Assembly (NCBI GenBank): GCA_016285075.1
Contig: JAEEQB010000004.1
Coordinates: 62,001-126,000, forward strand
Direction of reading: 5' to 3'
DNA: 64,000 nucleotides
Source of the DNA: Prevotella sp.
Lineage (GTDB): Bacteria > Bacteroidota > Bacteroidia > Bacteroidales > Bacteroidaceae
The notes under the pieces were generated by a model that was not told the DNA's origin, did not search any database, and worked only from the letters and a program-made list of their open reading frames with translations. Each line of letters starts with the position of its first letter. The first letter of the stretch is position 1. Positions 8,757-17,603 of the stretch are shown piece after piece. Both the position numbers and the translations under genes were made by a program.

Positions 8757-10421
8757 ATGTGTGGAATAGTAGCAATTCTGAACGTGAAGGAGCAGACACA
8801 GGCTTTACGTGACAAGGCATTGAAAATGAGTCAGAAGATCCGTCATCGCGGACCGGACTGGAGTGGAATATACTGTGGTGGCACAGCCGTCCTTGCCCAT
8901 GAGCGGCTGAGCATAGTGGATCCCGAATCGGGTGGACAGCCGCTCTATTCTCCAGACAGGAAACAAGTGCTGGCAGTCAATGGCGAAATCTATAATCATC
9001 AGGAAATCCGTCGCTGCTATGCAGGCCAGTATGAATTCCAGACGGGCTCGGACTGCGAAGTCATTCTGGCACTCTATCGCGATAAGGGCATAGACTTCCT
9101 CGAAGATCTCAATGGAATCTTTGCCTTTGTTCTCTACGATGAGGAACGCAATGAGTTTCTCATTGCCCGTGACCCAATAGGTGTTATACCTCTTTATATT
9201 GGCTACGATAGCGATGGAACCGTCTATGTTGCATCGGAGCTGAAGGCCCTCGAGGGACAGTGCGAGCGCTACGAGCCTTTCCTGCCCGGCCACTATTACT
9301 GGAGTCGCGAGTCCTGTATGCAGCGCTATTATCGCCGCGACTGGTCCGACTTCGATGCCGTCAAAGACAACCCTGCTTCAGTAGAGGCTATACGTAACGG
9401 TCTCACTGCTGCCGTCAAGCGTCAGTTGATGAGTGACGTGCCCTATGGTGTGTTGCTGTCTGGAGGTCTGGACTCTTCTGTCATCTCTGCTATCGCAGGG
9501 AAGTTCTCCGAACACCGTATAGAAGACGATTCTAAAACCAAGGCATACTGGCCTCGTCTGCACTCCTTTGCTGTTGGCTTGAAAGGTGCCCCCGATTTGG
9601 CAAAAGCACGCTTAGTGGCTGACCACATCGGCACCGTACATCATGAAATCAACTATACCATCCAGGAGGGGCTCGATGCTATACGTGATGTCATCTACTA
9701 CATTGAGACTTATGATGTCACCACCGTCCGTGCCTCCACGCCGATGTATCTGATGGCCCGTGTCATCAAGTCGATGGGCATCAAAATGGTGCTCTCTGGT
9801 GAAGGTGCCGATGAAATATTCGGCGGCTACCTATATTTCCACAAGGCTCCATCGGCCAGAGATTTCCATAATGAGACGGTTCGGAAGTTAGGTAAGCTTT
9901 ATCTCTACGACTGCCTTCGTGCCAATAAAAGCCTGTCGGCGTGGGGTGTTGAGGGGCGTGTCCCTTTCCTCGACAAGGAGTTTCTTGATGTCGCCATGCG
10001 AACCAATCCAGAGGTGAAGATGTGCCCAGGCACGACCATCGAAAAGAAAATTGTCCGTGAAGCCTTTGCTGACCTGTTGCCCGATGCAGTGGCCTGGCGA
10101 CAGAAGGAGCAGTTCTCGGATGGCGTCGGCTATTCGTGGATTGACACCCTAAAGGACATCACCTCCAAAGCTGTTTCTGACGAACAGATGGCCCATGCTG
10201 CTGAGCGTTTCCCCATCAATACGCCTAAAAACAAAGAGGAGTACTACTACCGCAGCATCTTCGCCGGACACTTCCCCTCTGACTCCGCTGCCCGCAGCGT
10301 ACCCTCTGAAGCCAGTGTGGCATGCTCAACAGCCATTGCACTCGAGTGGGATGCGGCCTTCCGTAACATGAATGACCCAAGTGGCCGTGCTGTAAAAGGT
10401 GTACATGAGCAGGCCTACTAG
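8757..10421 (+). CDS. asnB: Asparagine synthase (glutamine-hydrolysing)
   Basis: Makes asparagine from aspartate, ATP and glutamine. The 554 residues match AsnB. Cys2 (MCGIVAIL) is the class II glutaminase nucleophile; RHRGPDW, NGEIYNH and the ATP-pyrophosphatase loop LSGGLDSSV follow. The start is fixed because Cys2 must follow the initiator Met. It begins 36 bases after the carA-carB fusion and closes the nitrogen block. A strong hairpin follows the gene. Confidence 0.97.
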   Translation: MCGIVAILNVKEQTQALRDKALKMSQKIRHRGPDWSGIYCGGTAVLAHERLSIVDPESGGQPLYSPDRKQVLAVNGEIYNHQEIRRCYAGQYEFQTGSDCEVILALYRDKGIDFLEDLNGIFAFVLYDEERNEFLIARDPIGVIPLYIGYDSDGTVYVASELKALEGQCERYEPFLPGHYYWSRESCMQRYYRRDWSDFDAVKDNPASVEAIRNGLTAAVKRQLMSDVPYGVLLSGGLDSSVISAIAGKFSEHRIEDDSKTKAYWPRLHSFAVGLKGAPDLAKARLVADHIGTVHHEINYTIQEGLDAIRDVIYYIETYDVTTVRASTPMYLMARVIKSMGIKMVLSGEGADEIFGGYLYFHKAPSARDFHNETVRKLGKLYLYDCLRANKSLSAWGVEGRVPFLDKEFLDVAMRTNPEVKMCPGTTIEKKIVREAFADLLPDAVAWRQKEQFSDGVGYSWIDTLKDITSKAVSDEQMAHAAERFPINTPKNKEEYYYRSIFAGHFPSDSAARSVPSEASVACSTAIALEWDAAFRNMNDPSGRAVKGVHEQAY

Positions 10422-10452
10422 ATAGTCCTGCTCCATATCTTATTTCATTCGG

Positions 10453-10499
10453 AACTGTAGTTGGAAACCCTGTCTTGTGGGCTTCCAACTATAGTTTTA
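10453..10499 (+). terminator. Terminator of asnB
   Basis: An 18-bp stem with two mismatches (AACTGTAGTTGGAAACCC against GGGCTTCCAACTATAGTT), an 8-nt loop, then TTTAT. Confidence 0.75.
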
Positions 10500-10515
10500 T
10501 TCAACTTTCTCAAGT

Positions 10516-10587
10516 GCGCCCTGAAAGGGCTGCAGTTGTATGCCCAGGCCACGCCCTGGGCTGTAAGACTTTGACCCTACAGGCCGT
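10516..10587. repeat. GC-rich intergenic palindromic repeat (GCCCTG/CCCAGG family)
   Basis: Three hairpin motifs occur in order: GCCCTGAAAGGGC, GCCCAGGCCACGCCCTGGGC and a CCTACAGGCC half. The same order occurs in each half of the larger composite at 56793-56983, so this is a dispersed family. Confidence 0.7.
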
Positions 10588-10747
10588 TTCTTATTTGCGA
10601 AAGTCGAGTAGTTTTATGCATATCTTCTGACCATGAAAACCTCATGATGTTCTGTTATTTTAGGCAGAATAGCGGTTGCCAGACCCAAAAGGACGTTTTG
10701 TATGCAAATTATTCTTCAAAATATGTCGTTCTTTACAACCTTTTTAG

Positions 10748-10755
10748 TAATTTTG
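10748..10755 (+). promoter_or_regulatory. -7 promoter element upstream of the endonuclease gene
   Basis: TAATTTTG followed by CACC matches the Bacteroidetes TAnnTTTG consensus. The leader to the ATG at 10902 is about 140 bases. Confidence 0.6.
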
Positions 10756-10901
10756 CACCAGATTAGTAGGAAACGAAAAAGTGCGGAAAAGAGTTGACAG
10801 GTGCCTTGCAGAGCATGAAATACTTTTCGCGCATCAAGTAATAACGAAATCTAAAACAAGCATGCCTTGGAAGAAAGGTTGAGCAACAAGATTTTTTAGC
10901 T

Positions 10902-11930
10902 ATGAAACATGGTAGTATACTGATTGGCATGGTTGCGCTGTTGGTGCTGAACGCAGGGACCATCTGTGCGCAGGGACCTAACGGCTCTGGTACGTATTAT
11001 CAGGCTGCCGACGGAAAGAATGGTGCAGAACTGAAGACTTCGCTGAGCGAGGTAGTCTACAACCGCAACGAAGGTGGCTCGTTGGATGCTGCATATAAGG
11101 CATTGTGGACGCACTTCCAGACTACAGACAGCCGTGATGACGGTTCCGTTTGGGACATGTACTCTAATTTGCGTGCCATGACTTTTGGCACCGACCAGGC
11201 AGGAAATTACAAGCAAGAGGGTGATGTATACAATCGTGAACACTCTTTCCCCAACAGCTGGTTCGGTGGTAAGGTGATGCCTATGTACACAGACCTGCAC
11301 CATCTCTATCCTACTGACGGCTATGTGAACAACAAACGCGCCAACTATCCGTTCGGCGAGACTAATGGAGAGGCCTACAAATCGGCAAACGGATTCAGTA
11401 AGTTAGGTAAATGTACTTTCCCGGGCTATTCGGGTACGGTGTTTGAACCTAACGATGAGTACAAAGGTGACTTTGCACGTACCTATTTTTATATGGTGAC
11501 CTGTTATGAGGAGAAAATCCCAGACTGGTATGACAATAATGCAGAATCGCGACCCACGCTCAGTGCCACTGCCTATCCGGGACTGAGCCAATGGCAGATG
11601 GACATGCTGATGAAATGGGCTGTCAACGATCCTGTCAGCGATAAGGAGATCAAACGTAACCAGGCTGTCTACAAGATACAGCAGAACCGCAACCCGTTTA
11701 TCGACTATCCAGGACTGGAACGCTATGTGTGGGGCGACTTGAAAGAACAGACATTCAGCTACGACAACTATCTGTCGCCCAATTCCATTTGGGTAATGGA
11801 ATATGTTGCCGACCAGCAGGAGACTTTCTACACGATAGATGGTAGGAAAGTGAAGCGACTGCAAAAAGGGGTGAACATCGTAAAGTCAGGAAAAGGAAAG
11901 GTAAGGAAAGTGCTGAGTACAAAGAGATAA
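10902..11930 (+). CDS. Secreted endonuclease I family protein
   Basis: A 342-residue extracellular or periplasmic nuclease of the EndA/NucM type. An N-terminal signal peptide ends near ICAQG. The catalytic core shows YNREHSFPNSWFGG and TDLHHLYPTDGYVNNKRANYPFGE, with the His-Asn metal site of this family. The last 35 residues (YTIDGRKVKRLQKGVNIV...) resemble the short C-terminal sorting tail common in Prevotella secreted proteins, suggesting export by the type IX system. It probably degrades external DNA for nucleotides. The downstream guanine deaminase lies 39 bases away, which fits a nucleic-acid salvage pair. Confidence 0.9.
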   Translation: MKHGSILIGMVALLVLNAGTICAQGPNGSGTYYQAADGKNGAELKTSLSEVVYNRNEGGSLDAAYKALWTHFQTTDSRDDGSVWDMYSNLRAMTFGTDQAGNYKQEGDVYNREHSFPNSWFGGKVMPMYTDLHHLYPTDGYVNNKRANYPFGETNGEAYKSANGFSKLGKCTFPGYSGTVFEPNDEYKGDFARTYFYMVTCYEEKIPDWYDNNAESRPTLSATAYPGLSQWQMDMLMKWAVNDPVSDKEIKRNQAVYKIQQNRNPFIDYPGLERYVWGDLKEQTFSYDNYLSPNSIWVMEYVADQQETFYTIDGRKVKRLQKGVNIVKSGKGKVRKVLSTKR

Positions 11931-11969
11931 ATGACAACAGAAGTTTTTTATTAACCAAAACAAGAGAAT

Positions 11970-12449
11970 ATGATGATTACGGAACAAGACAAGACCTTTA
12001 TGCGTGAAGCCATTAGACTGGCCAAGGAAAACATTGATCAGGGCGGTGGTCCCTTTGGGGCTGTGATAGTGAAAGATGGCAAAATACTTGCTGCCAGTGG
12101 TAATAGTGTGACGAAAGACAATGACCCGACGGCTCATGCTGAGGTGAATGCCATTCGCAGGGCTTGTCGTCAGTTGGGAACCTTTGAACTGACGGGGTGT
12201 ACGCTCTATACTTCGTGCGAGCCATGCCCCATGTGTCTGGGTGCCATCTACTGGGCACATATAGACCGGATTTTCTATGGCTGTACCCGCAAGGATGCCA
12301 AGGAGGCCGACTTCGATGACGATCATATCTATTGTGAAATAGGGAAGGATGTCAGCGAACGCAGCATACCTACCGTCCAACTGTTGGGGGAAGAGGCAAA
12401 AAGCACCTTCAAACATTGGGCGGAAACGGCAGACAAAATCAGGTATTAA
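11970..12449 (+). CDS. guaD: Guanine deaminase / nucleoside deaminase
   Basis: A 159-residue zinc-dependent deaminase of the cytidine deaminase fold, close to Bacillus GuaD. The zinc motifs HAEVNAIRRA and TSCEPCPMCLGAIYWA are intact, and the spacing PTAHAE...YTSCEPCPMC is GuaD-like. It is cytoplasmic and converts guanine to xanthine in purine salvage. Two tandem ATGs (11970 and 11973) are possible starts. Cytosine or tRNA adenosine deaminase is less likely because the C-terminal FDDxxIY region is typical of guanine deaminases. Confidence 0.85.
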   Translation: MMITEQDKTFMREAIRLAKENIDQGGGPFGAVIVKDGKILAASGNSVTKDNDPTAHAEVNAIRRACRQLGTFELTGCTLYTSCEPCPMCLGAIYWAHIDRIFYGCTRKDAKEADFDDDHIYCEIGKDVSERSIPTVQLLGEEAKSTFKHWAETADKIRY

Positions 12450-12523
12450 TCCAGAAACCGCAAAATGACGCCAAAATGCCATACTTTGCAAAAATAGTAT
12501 AATTGTAATACAGAATTAATTCG

Positions 12524-12531
12524 TAACTTTG
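12524..12531 (+). promoter_or_regulatory. -7 promoter element of the mannan operon
   Basis: TAACTTTG followed by CACC lies 29 bases before the esterase ATG. A TTG at 12503-12505 sits 18 bases upstream as a possible -33 element. It is the only clear promoter signal before the five-gene mannan operon. Confidence 0.6.
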
Positions 12532-12560
12532 CACCGAAAAACTAAAAACAGTTGTTTCCT

Positions 12561-13853
12561 ATGAAAAAAGTAGCTTTATTGTGGATTGCCCTCATGGCAC
12601 TGCTCCCGCTTTCTGCCCAGATCAGGGGTAACAATATTGTTGTGACGGTGCAGCCTGATCATCAGGACTGGACTTACCAGACGGGACAGAAGGCACGGTT
12701 CACCGTGAACGTGCTGAAATCGGGTACGCTGATGGACAATGTGAGCATTGATCTCTCGGCAGGTCCGGAGATGTATCAGGACATCAGGAAAAACATGGTG
12801 CTGAAAAATGGAACGTTTGAACTGACAGGTACGATGGCAAAGCCTGGCTTCTATCGCGTTGATGTGACGGCTCACGTAGACGGGAAAGACTACAAGGGTG
12901 CTTGCGGCGCAGCTTTTTCGCCAGAGAAGCTACAACCATCGACGGTGATGCCGAAGGATTTTGAAGAGTTTTGGAAAAATATCATCGGGGAAGCACGAAA
13001 AACCAGCCTGAACCCGACGAAACGGCTGCTGCCAGAACGGTGTACGAAGGATGTGAATGTTTACGAAGTGAGCTTCCAGAACATGCAGGAGAACTATCGT
13101 ACGTACGGCATTCTCTGTGTACCGGTGAAGGAGGGTAGGTATCCTGCTTTGCTACGTGTCCCAGGTGCAGGTGTCCGACCCTATGGAGGCGACATCTGGA
13201 CCGCTGCTCAGGGGGCTATCACCCTGGAGATAGGCATTCATGGCATTCCCGTGACGATGGAGCAGCAGGTTTATGACAACGTCTTCAACGGTGCACTGAT
13301 GGGCTACTGGGAGTTTAATATGGATTCTCGTGAGAAGCATTACTATAAACGTGTGGTGATAGGCTGTATCCGTGCTCTCGACTATATTGAGGAGTATACA
13401 CCATGGAATGGAAAGGAAATGGGTGTGACGGGATCGAGCCAGGGCGGTTTCCTGACATTGGCGACTGCAGGACTTGACAAGCGCATCACCTTCTATGCAC
13501 CAGTGCATGCAGCACTCTGCGACCATACCAACTACCAGAATGGAGCTGCCTGCGGATGGCCTCACTATTTCTATTGGAACAAGGGTAAGGGACAGGAGAA
13601 ACAGATAGAGGTGTCGCGCTATTATGATGGTGTCAACTTTGCACGACTGATCAATGGCAATCAGCGTGGATGGTTCTCGTTTGGTTATAACGACGATGTG
13701 GTGCCACCGACAACCGCGTGGGCTACCTATAATACCGTAAAGGGACCGAAGGAGATCTCTCCCTATCAAGCCACTTGGCATTTCTGGTTTCAGGAACAGT
13801 GGGATGAATGGGAAGCGTGGCTGCTGAAAGAGTTAGGACTGAAGAAAGATTAG
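12561..13853 (+). CDS. Acetyl xylan/mannan esterase, CE7 family
   Basis: A 430-residue secreted esterase. A signal peptide ends around LLPLSAQ. A beta-rich N-terminal region (residues 20-125) precedes an alpha/beta hydrolase domain of the acetyl-xylan esterase/cephalosporin deacetylase type, with the nucleophile motif GSSQGG (Ser293) and the late His in the C-terminal region (PYQATWHFW). CE7 enzymes remove acetyl groups from oligosaccharides. Being the first gene of a mannan operon, its likely substrate is acetylated mannan or glucomannan. The ATG at 12561 gives the signal peptide; the TTG nine bases upstream is unneeded. Confidence 0.85.
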   Translation: MKKVALLWIALMALLPLSAQIRGNNIVVTVQPDHQDWTYQTGQKARFTVNVLKSGTLMDNVSIDLSAGPEMYQDIRKNMVLKNGTFELTGTMAKPGFYRVDVTAHVDGKDYKGACGAAFSPEKLQPSTVMPKDFEEFWKNIIGEARKTSLNPTKRLLPERCTKDVNVYEVSFQNMQENYRTYGILCVPVKEGRYPALLRVPGAGVRPYGGDIWTAAQGAITLEIGIHGIPVTMEQQVYDNVFNGALMGYWEFNMDSREKHYYKRVVIGCIRALDYIEEYTPWNGKEMGVTGSSQGGFLTLATAGLDKRITFYAPVHAALCDHTNYQNGAACGWPHYFYWNKGKGQEKQIEVSRYYDGVNFARLINGNQRGWFSFGYNDDVVPPTTAWATYNTVKGPKEISPYQATWHFWFQEQWDEWEAWLLKELGLKKD

Positions 13854-13857
13854 TGAT

Positions 13858-14970
13858 ATGAAAAGGTTAATGTTTTTTGCAGTAGCGGCGATGATGATTG
13901 CTGCCTGCACGGTGACGAAGAATGCTGAACCAGAGAAAAACGGTGCACAGCAGTTGAAGGAACGACTGGACAGCCTCCGTCAGAAAGGCTACATGTTCGG
14001 TCATCAGGATGATCCGTTCTATGGTCTTACTTGGGATTATGACCGTGACTCCAGCGATGTGAAGAATGTTTGTGGGGACTATCCTGCCGTGATGGGCTTC
14101 GAACTGGGAGGTATCGAGATGGGGGATGCCAAGAACCTGGATAGCGTTCCCTTTACCCGTATGACAGAAGAGATTATCAATCACTATACACGAGGAGGAA
14201 TCATCACCATTAGCTGGCATCCGCGTAACCCTGTCACTACGATAGATGGTGGAGGTAATGCCGGACAGCAGTTCCCTGCTGGCTCGGCATGGGACTTGAC
14301 TGACACCACCGTGGTGAAGAATATCCTGCCTGGCGGTAGTCAGAACGAGAAGTTCCAAGTATGGATGCAGCGAGTGTCTGACTTCTTAGCTACGTTGAAG
14401 ACTGCCGATGGTAAGCTGATACCTGTCATCTTCCGACCCTGGCACGAGAATACAGGTTCATGGTTCTGGTGGGGAGAGAAGTTCTGCACTGCTGACGAAT
14501 ACAAACAGCTGTGGAACATGCTGCAGGACAAACTGACTCAAGACGGATTTGACAACCTGCTTTGGGCTTACTCACCAGGCATGGCTCCTGACTTGACAGA
14601 AGAGAAGTATCTGGAACGCTATCCTGGTGACGACCGGATTTCCCTTGTAGGTATTGATGGTTATCAGTGGGGGGCGAAAGAAGACTTCGTTAGCCAGTTG
14701 GATAAGAATCTGCAGATGCTATGCCAGTTTGCTGAGAAACACGGGAAGGTGGCTGCACTGACGGAGTGCGGACTGAAGAACCTGACTGATTCCACTTGGT
14801 GGACCTCTACGTTGAAGCCTGTCTTGGACAAGTACCCAATCAGCTACTTCCTGGTATGGCGTAACTACAAGAAGGAATGGTTCGGCCCTTCGCCATCACA
14901 GCCCGATGCACCTTATTTCCGCGAGTTGTATGATGCAGAAAATACACTGTTCCTGAAGGAAATCCAATAA
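13858..14970 (+). CDS. GH26 beta-mannanase, lipoprotein
   Basis: A 370-residue endo-beta-1,4-mannanase. The lipobox-like N-terminus (AVAAMMIAACT) predicts a lipoprotein. The GH26 acid/base Glu197 is in RPWHENTGSWFWWG and the nucleophile Glu303 is in ALTECG. ISWHPRNP is also typical of the family. It starts 4 bases after the esterase stop and its stop overlaps the start of the GH130 gene (TAATG), showing translational coupling. It would release mannobiose and longer oligomers at the cell surface or in the periplasm. Confidence 0.92.
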   Translation: MKRLMFFAVAAMMIAACTVTKNAEPEKNGAQQLKERLDSLRQKGYMFGHQDDPFYGLTWDYDRDSSDVKNVCGDYPAVMGFELGGIEMGDAKNLDSVPFTRMTEEIINHYTRGGIITISWHPRNPVTTIDGGGNAGQQFPAGSAWDLTDTTVVKNILPGGSQNEKFQVWMQRVSDFLATLKTADGKLIPVIFRPWHENTGSWFWWGEKFCTADEYKQLWNMLQDKLTQDGFDNLLWAYSPGMAPDLTEEKYLERYPGDDRISLVGIDGYQWGAKEDFVSQLDKNLQMLCQFAEKHGKVAALTECGLKNLTDSTWWTSTLKPVLDKYPISYFLVWRNYKKEWFGPSPSQPDAPYFRELYDAENTLFLKEIQ

Positions 14971-16160
14971 TGACCCCTATGAATGGCATACGAATGACAG
15001 AGTATGAGAAGAAAGTGGCAGCCCTGCGCGCTCATCACGAGGAGCTGCTGAGCCGTAAGAATGAACCCATGGAGTGGGGTAACGGCATCTATGAGAAATG
15101 GAAGAACCCCGTGGTGACAGCTGAACATGTTCCGTTGGAGTGGAAGTATGATTTCTGTCAACAAGACAATCCCAACCTGATGCAACGTATCATGTGCAAT
15201 GCAACGCTGAATAGCGGTGCATTGAAATGGCAGGGAAAATACGTGTTAGTGGTGCGTGTGGAAGGTGCCGACAGAAAGAGCTATTTCGCAGTGGCAGAGA
15301 GTCCTAACGGAGTGGATAACTTCCGCTTCTGGGAAGAACCTGTCACCATGCCTGATGATGTGATACCTGCCACAAACATCTATGACATGCGAATTACCCA
15401 GCACGAGGACGGATGGATATATGGCGTGTTCTGTGCAGAGCGCCATGATGACTCACAACCAGGCAACCTAAGTGCTGCCACCGCAACGGCAGGTATTGCC
15501 CGCACGAAGGATTTGAAGAACTGGGAACGGTTGCCCGACCTGAAGACCAAGTCGCAGCAGCGCAATGTAGTGCTCCATCCAGAGTTCGTTGGTGGCAAGT
15601 ATGCCTTCTACACCCGTCCGCAAGACGGTTTCATAGATACGGGTTCTGGTGGTGGTATAGGCTGGGCATTAGTGGATGATATTACACATGCCGAGGTGAA
15701 GGAAGAGAAGATCATCAATGCCCGTCACTACCATACCATCACTGAGGTGAAGAACGGTGAGGGGCCTCATCCTATAAAGACACCGAAAGGATGGCTGCAT
15801 CTGGCTCACGGCGTACGTGCTACGGCCGATGGACTTCGCTATGTGCTCTACATGTATATGACATCGCTCGATGATCCTACACAGGTGATTGCTCAGCCTG
15901 GCGGTTACCTGTTGGTGCCTGAGGGTGATGAATATGTTGGTGACGTGATGAACGTTGCCTTTGCCAATGGGTGGATTGCTGATGAAGATGGGCGTGTGTT
16001 TATCTATTATGCCTCAGCTGACACTCGAATGCATGTGGCAACATCGGACATCGACAGATTGGTGGACTATTGTATGAACACACCTGCCGATGGGCTGACT
16101 ACGGCAGCCAGTGTGGAAACCATCAAGAGTCTGATTCGTAAGAATAAAGCCAATGGCTAG
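14970..16160 (+). CDS. GH130 4-O-beta-mannosyl-glucose phosphorylase
   Basis: A 396-residue cytoplasmic five-bladed propeller enzyme. It converts mannosyl-beta-1,4-glucose and phosphate to mannose 1-phosphate and glucose. Features of family GH130 subfamily 1 include the N-terminal helix ending RKNEPMEWGNGIYEKW, the segment DMRITQHEDGWIYGVF and GEGPHPIKTPKGWLHLAHGV. No signal peptide is present. The pairing with an AGE-family 2-epimerase and a sugar transporter in the same operon supports the mannosyl-glucose specificity over the mannooligosaccharide phosphorylase alternative. Confidence 0.9.
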   Translation: MTPMNGIRMTEYEKKVAALRAHHEELLSRKNEPMEWGNGIYEKWKNPVVTAEHVPLEWKYDFCQQDNPNLMQRIMCNATLNSGALKWQGKYVLVVRVEGADRKSYFAVAESPNGVDNFRFWEEPVTMPDDVIPATNIYDMRITQHEDGWIYGVFCAERHDDSQPGNLSAATATAGIARTKDLKNWERLPDLKTKSQQRNVVLHPEFVGGKYAFYTRPQDGFIDTGSGGGIGWALVDDITHAEVKEEKIINARHYHTITEVKNGEGPHPIKTPKGWLHLAHGVRATADGLRYVLYMYMTSLDDPTQVIAQPGGYLLVPEGDEYVGDVMNVAFANGWIADEDGRVFIYYASADTRMHVATSDIDRLVDYCMNTPADGLTTAASVETIKSLIRKNKANG

Positions 16161-16207
16161 ATATCAAATTGTTCATTATTCATAATTATCTAACTTTTTA
16201 ACAAGTT

Positions 16208-17602
16208 ATGGCAAAATCTAAACTGATTGAGAAAATAGGATATGGCTTCGGTGATATGTCATCGTCCATGTTTTGGAAGATTTTCTCCTATTATCTTCCT
16301 TTCTTCTATAGCAACATCTTTGGTCTCTCTTTGATTGACGCTGGTGTGCTGGTACTTGTCACACGTATTTGGGATGCGGTGAGTGACCCCATGATGGGTA
16401 TTATTGCCGACCGTACAAATACTCGATGGGGTAAATATCGTCCGTATCTTTTGTGGGTGGCTCCGTTGTTCAGCATAGCAGGTATCCTGCTGTTCACTAC
16501 ACCTGACCTGAACTATGGCGGTAAACTTATTTGGGCATACGTAACGTATATACTTATGATGACTGTCTATACGGCTATCAACGTGCCTTATGGTGCGATG
16601 CTGGGTGTGATGACCAGTGACTCGAATGAGAAGACGGTGTTCTCATCCTTTCGTATGTTCTTTGCATACGGTGGCTCGTTCATCTCGCTTTTCCTTTGGG
16701 AACCGTTGACCAATCTCATGGGAGGATACAACACACCCGGTGGATGGTTCTGGGCAATGGTGACAATTGCTGTTGCCTGCTTCCTGATGTTCATCATCTG
16801 CTTCACGCTGACTCGAGAGCACTTGAAGACTATCTCTACCGTATCTGTGGGTAGTGACTTTAAAGCTCTTCTGTCTAATAAGCCTTGGTGGCTCCTCATC
16901 GGTGCAGCTTTGTGTTTCAACCTTTTCAATACGGTTCGTGGTGCTACTGTGGCCTATTTCTTCCAGGATATCATCGGCCCTGATGTCAGCCTTTTCTTCT
17001 TCGGCATCATGTTTGCGTTTTATGCAGGACTGTTCTTAGGTGTGGGAGAGGTGAGTAATATGGCAGGTGTTGCCTCTTGTGTGCCTATTGCTAACAAGTT
17101 GGGCAAAAAGACAACCTTTATCATCGTAAATGCATCGTTGGTGGTGTTGAGCATCCTCTTCTATTTTATTCCATGTACGCCTGGAGGCTTCTGGGTGATG
17201 CTGATTTTCCAAGTGCTTATCTCTATCCTGACGGGTATCATGTCACCTCTGGTATGGAGTATGTATGCCGATGTGAGCGACTATGCTGAACTGAAGTTCC
17301 AAACAGCATCAACGGGTCTTATCTTCTCTTCGTCATCTATGGCCCAGAAGTTTGGCGGTGCCATTGGCGGTGCAGCCGTATTGTGGCTCTTGAGCGCCTT
17401 TGGCTATGTTACTGATACGAATCAGCTCAATGCCGGTGTGGTGCAGCCTGATGCCGCTTTAGAGTGCCTGCGCTGGCTGATGAGTTTCATTCCTGCTGCG
17501 GTTGCTGCTCTTTCTGTGTTGGTGGTATCTTTCTATCCTCTTACTACAGAGGCTATCAATGATATCAGTATGAAACTCAAGAAAATCCGTTCTGAAGAAT
17601 AA
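16208..17602 (+). CDS. GPH-family sugar:cation symporter, probably for mannobiose
   Basis: A 464-residue inner-membrane transporter with about twelve hydrophobic segments. The early motif DAVSDPMMGIIADRTNTRWGKYRPYLLW is the glycoside-pentoside-hexuronide family signature. It sits 47 bases after GH130 and one base before the epimerase. By context it imports beta-1,4-mannobiose or short mannooligosaccharides. No susC/susD pair is present in the window, so outer-membrane import must be encoded elsewhere. Confidence 0.88.
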   Translation: MAKSKLIEKIGYGFGDMSSSMFWKIFSYYLPFFYSNIFGLSLIDAGVLVLVTRIWDAVSDPMMGIIADRTNTRWGKYRPYLLWVAPLFSIAGILLFTTPDLNYGGKLIWAYVTYILMMTVYTAINVPYGAMLGVMTSDSNEKTVFSSFRMFFAYGGSFISLFLWEPLTNLMGGYNTPGGWFWAMVTIAVACFLMFIICFTLTREHLKTISTVSVGSDFKALLSNKPWWLLIGAALCFNLFNTVRGATVAYFFQDIIGPDVSLFFFGIMFAFYAGLFLGVGEVSNMAGVASCVPIANKLGKKTTFIIVNASLVVLSILFYFIPCTPGGFWVMLIFQVLISILTGIMSPLVWSMYADVSDYAELKFQTASTGLIFSSSSMAQKFGGAIGGAAVLWLLSAFGYVTDTNQLNAGVVQPDAALECLRWLMSFIPAAVAALSVLVVSFYPLTTEAINDISMKLKKIRSEE

Positions 17603-17603
17603 G

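Larger units (their letters stand above)
10422..10901. other. Intergenic region between asnB and the endonuclease gene
   Basis: No gene is supported here. From left to right it holds the asnB terminator (10453-10499), a GC-rich palindromic repeat of the GCCCTG/GCCCAGGGC family (10516-10587), the promoter element at 10748-10755, and a leader of about 140 bases before the endonuclease gene in which I recognise no riboswitch. Confidence 0.6.
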
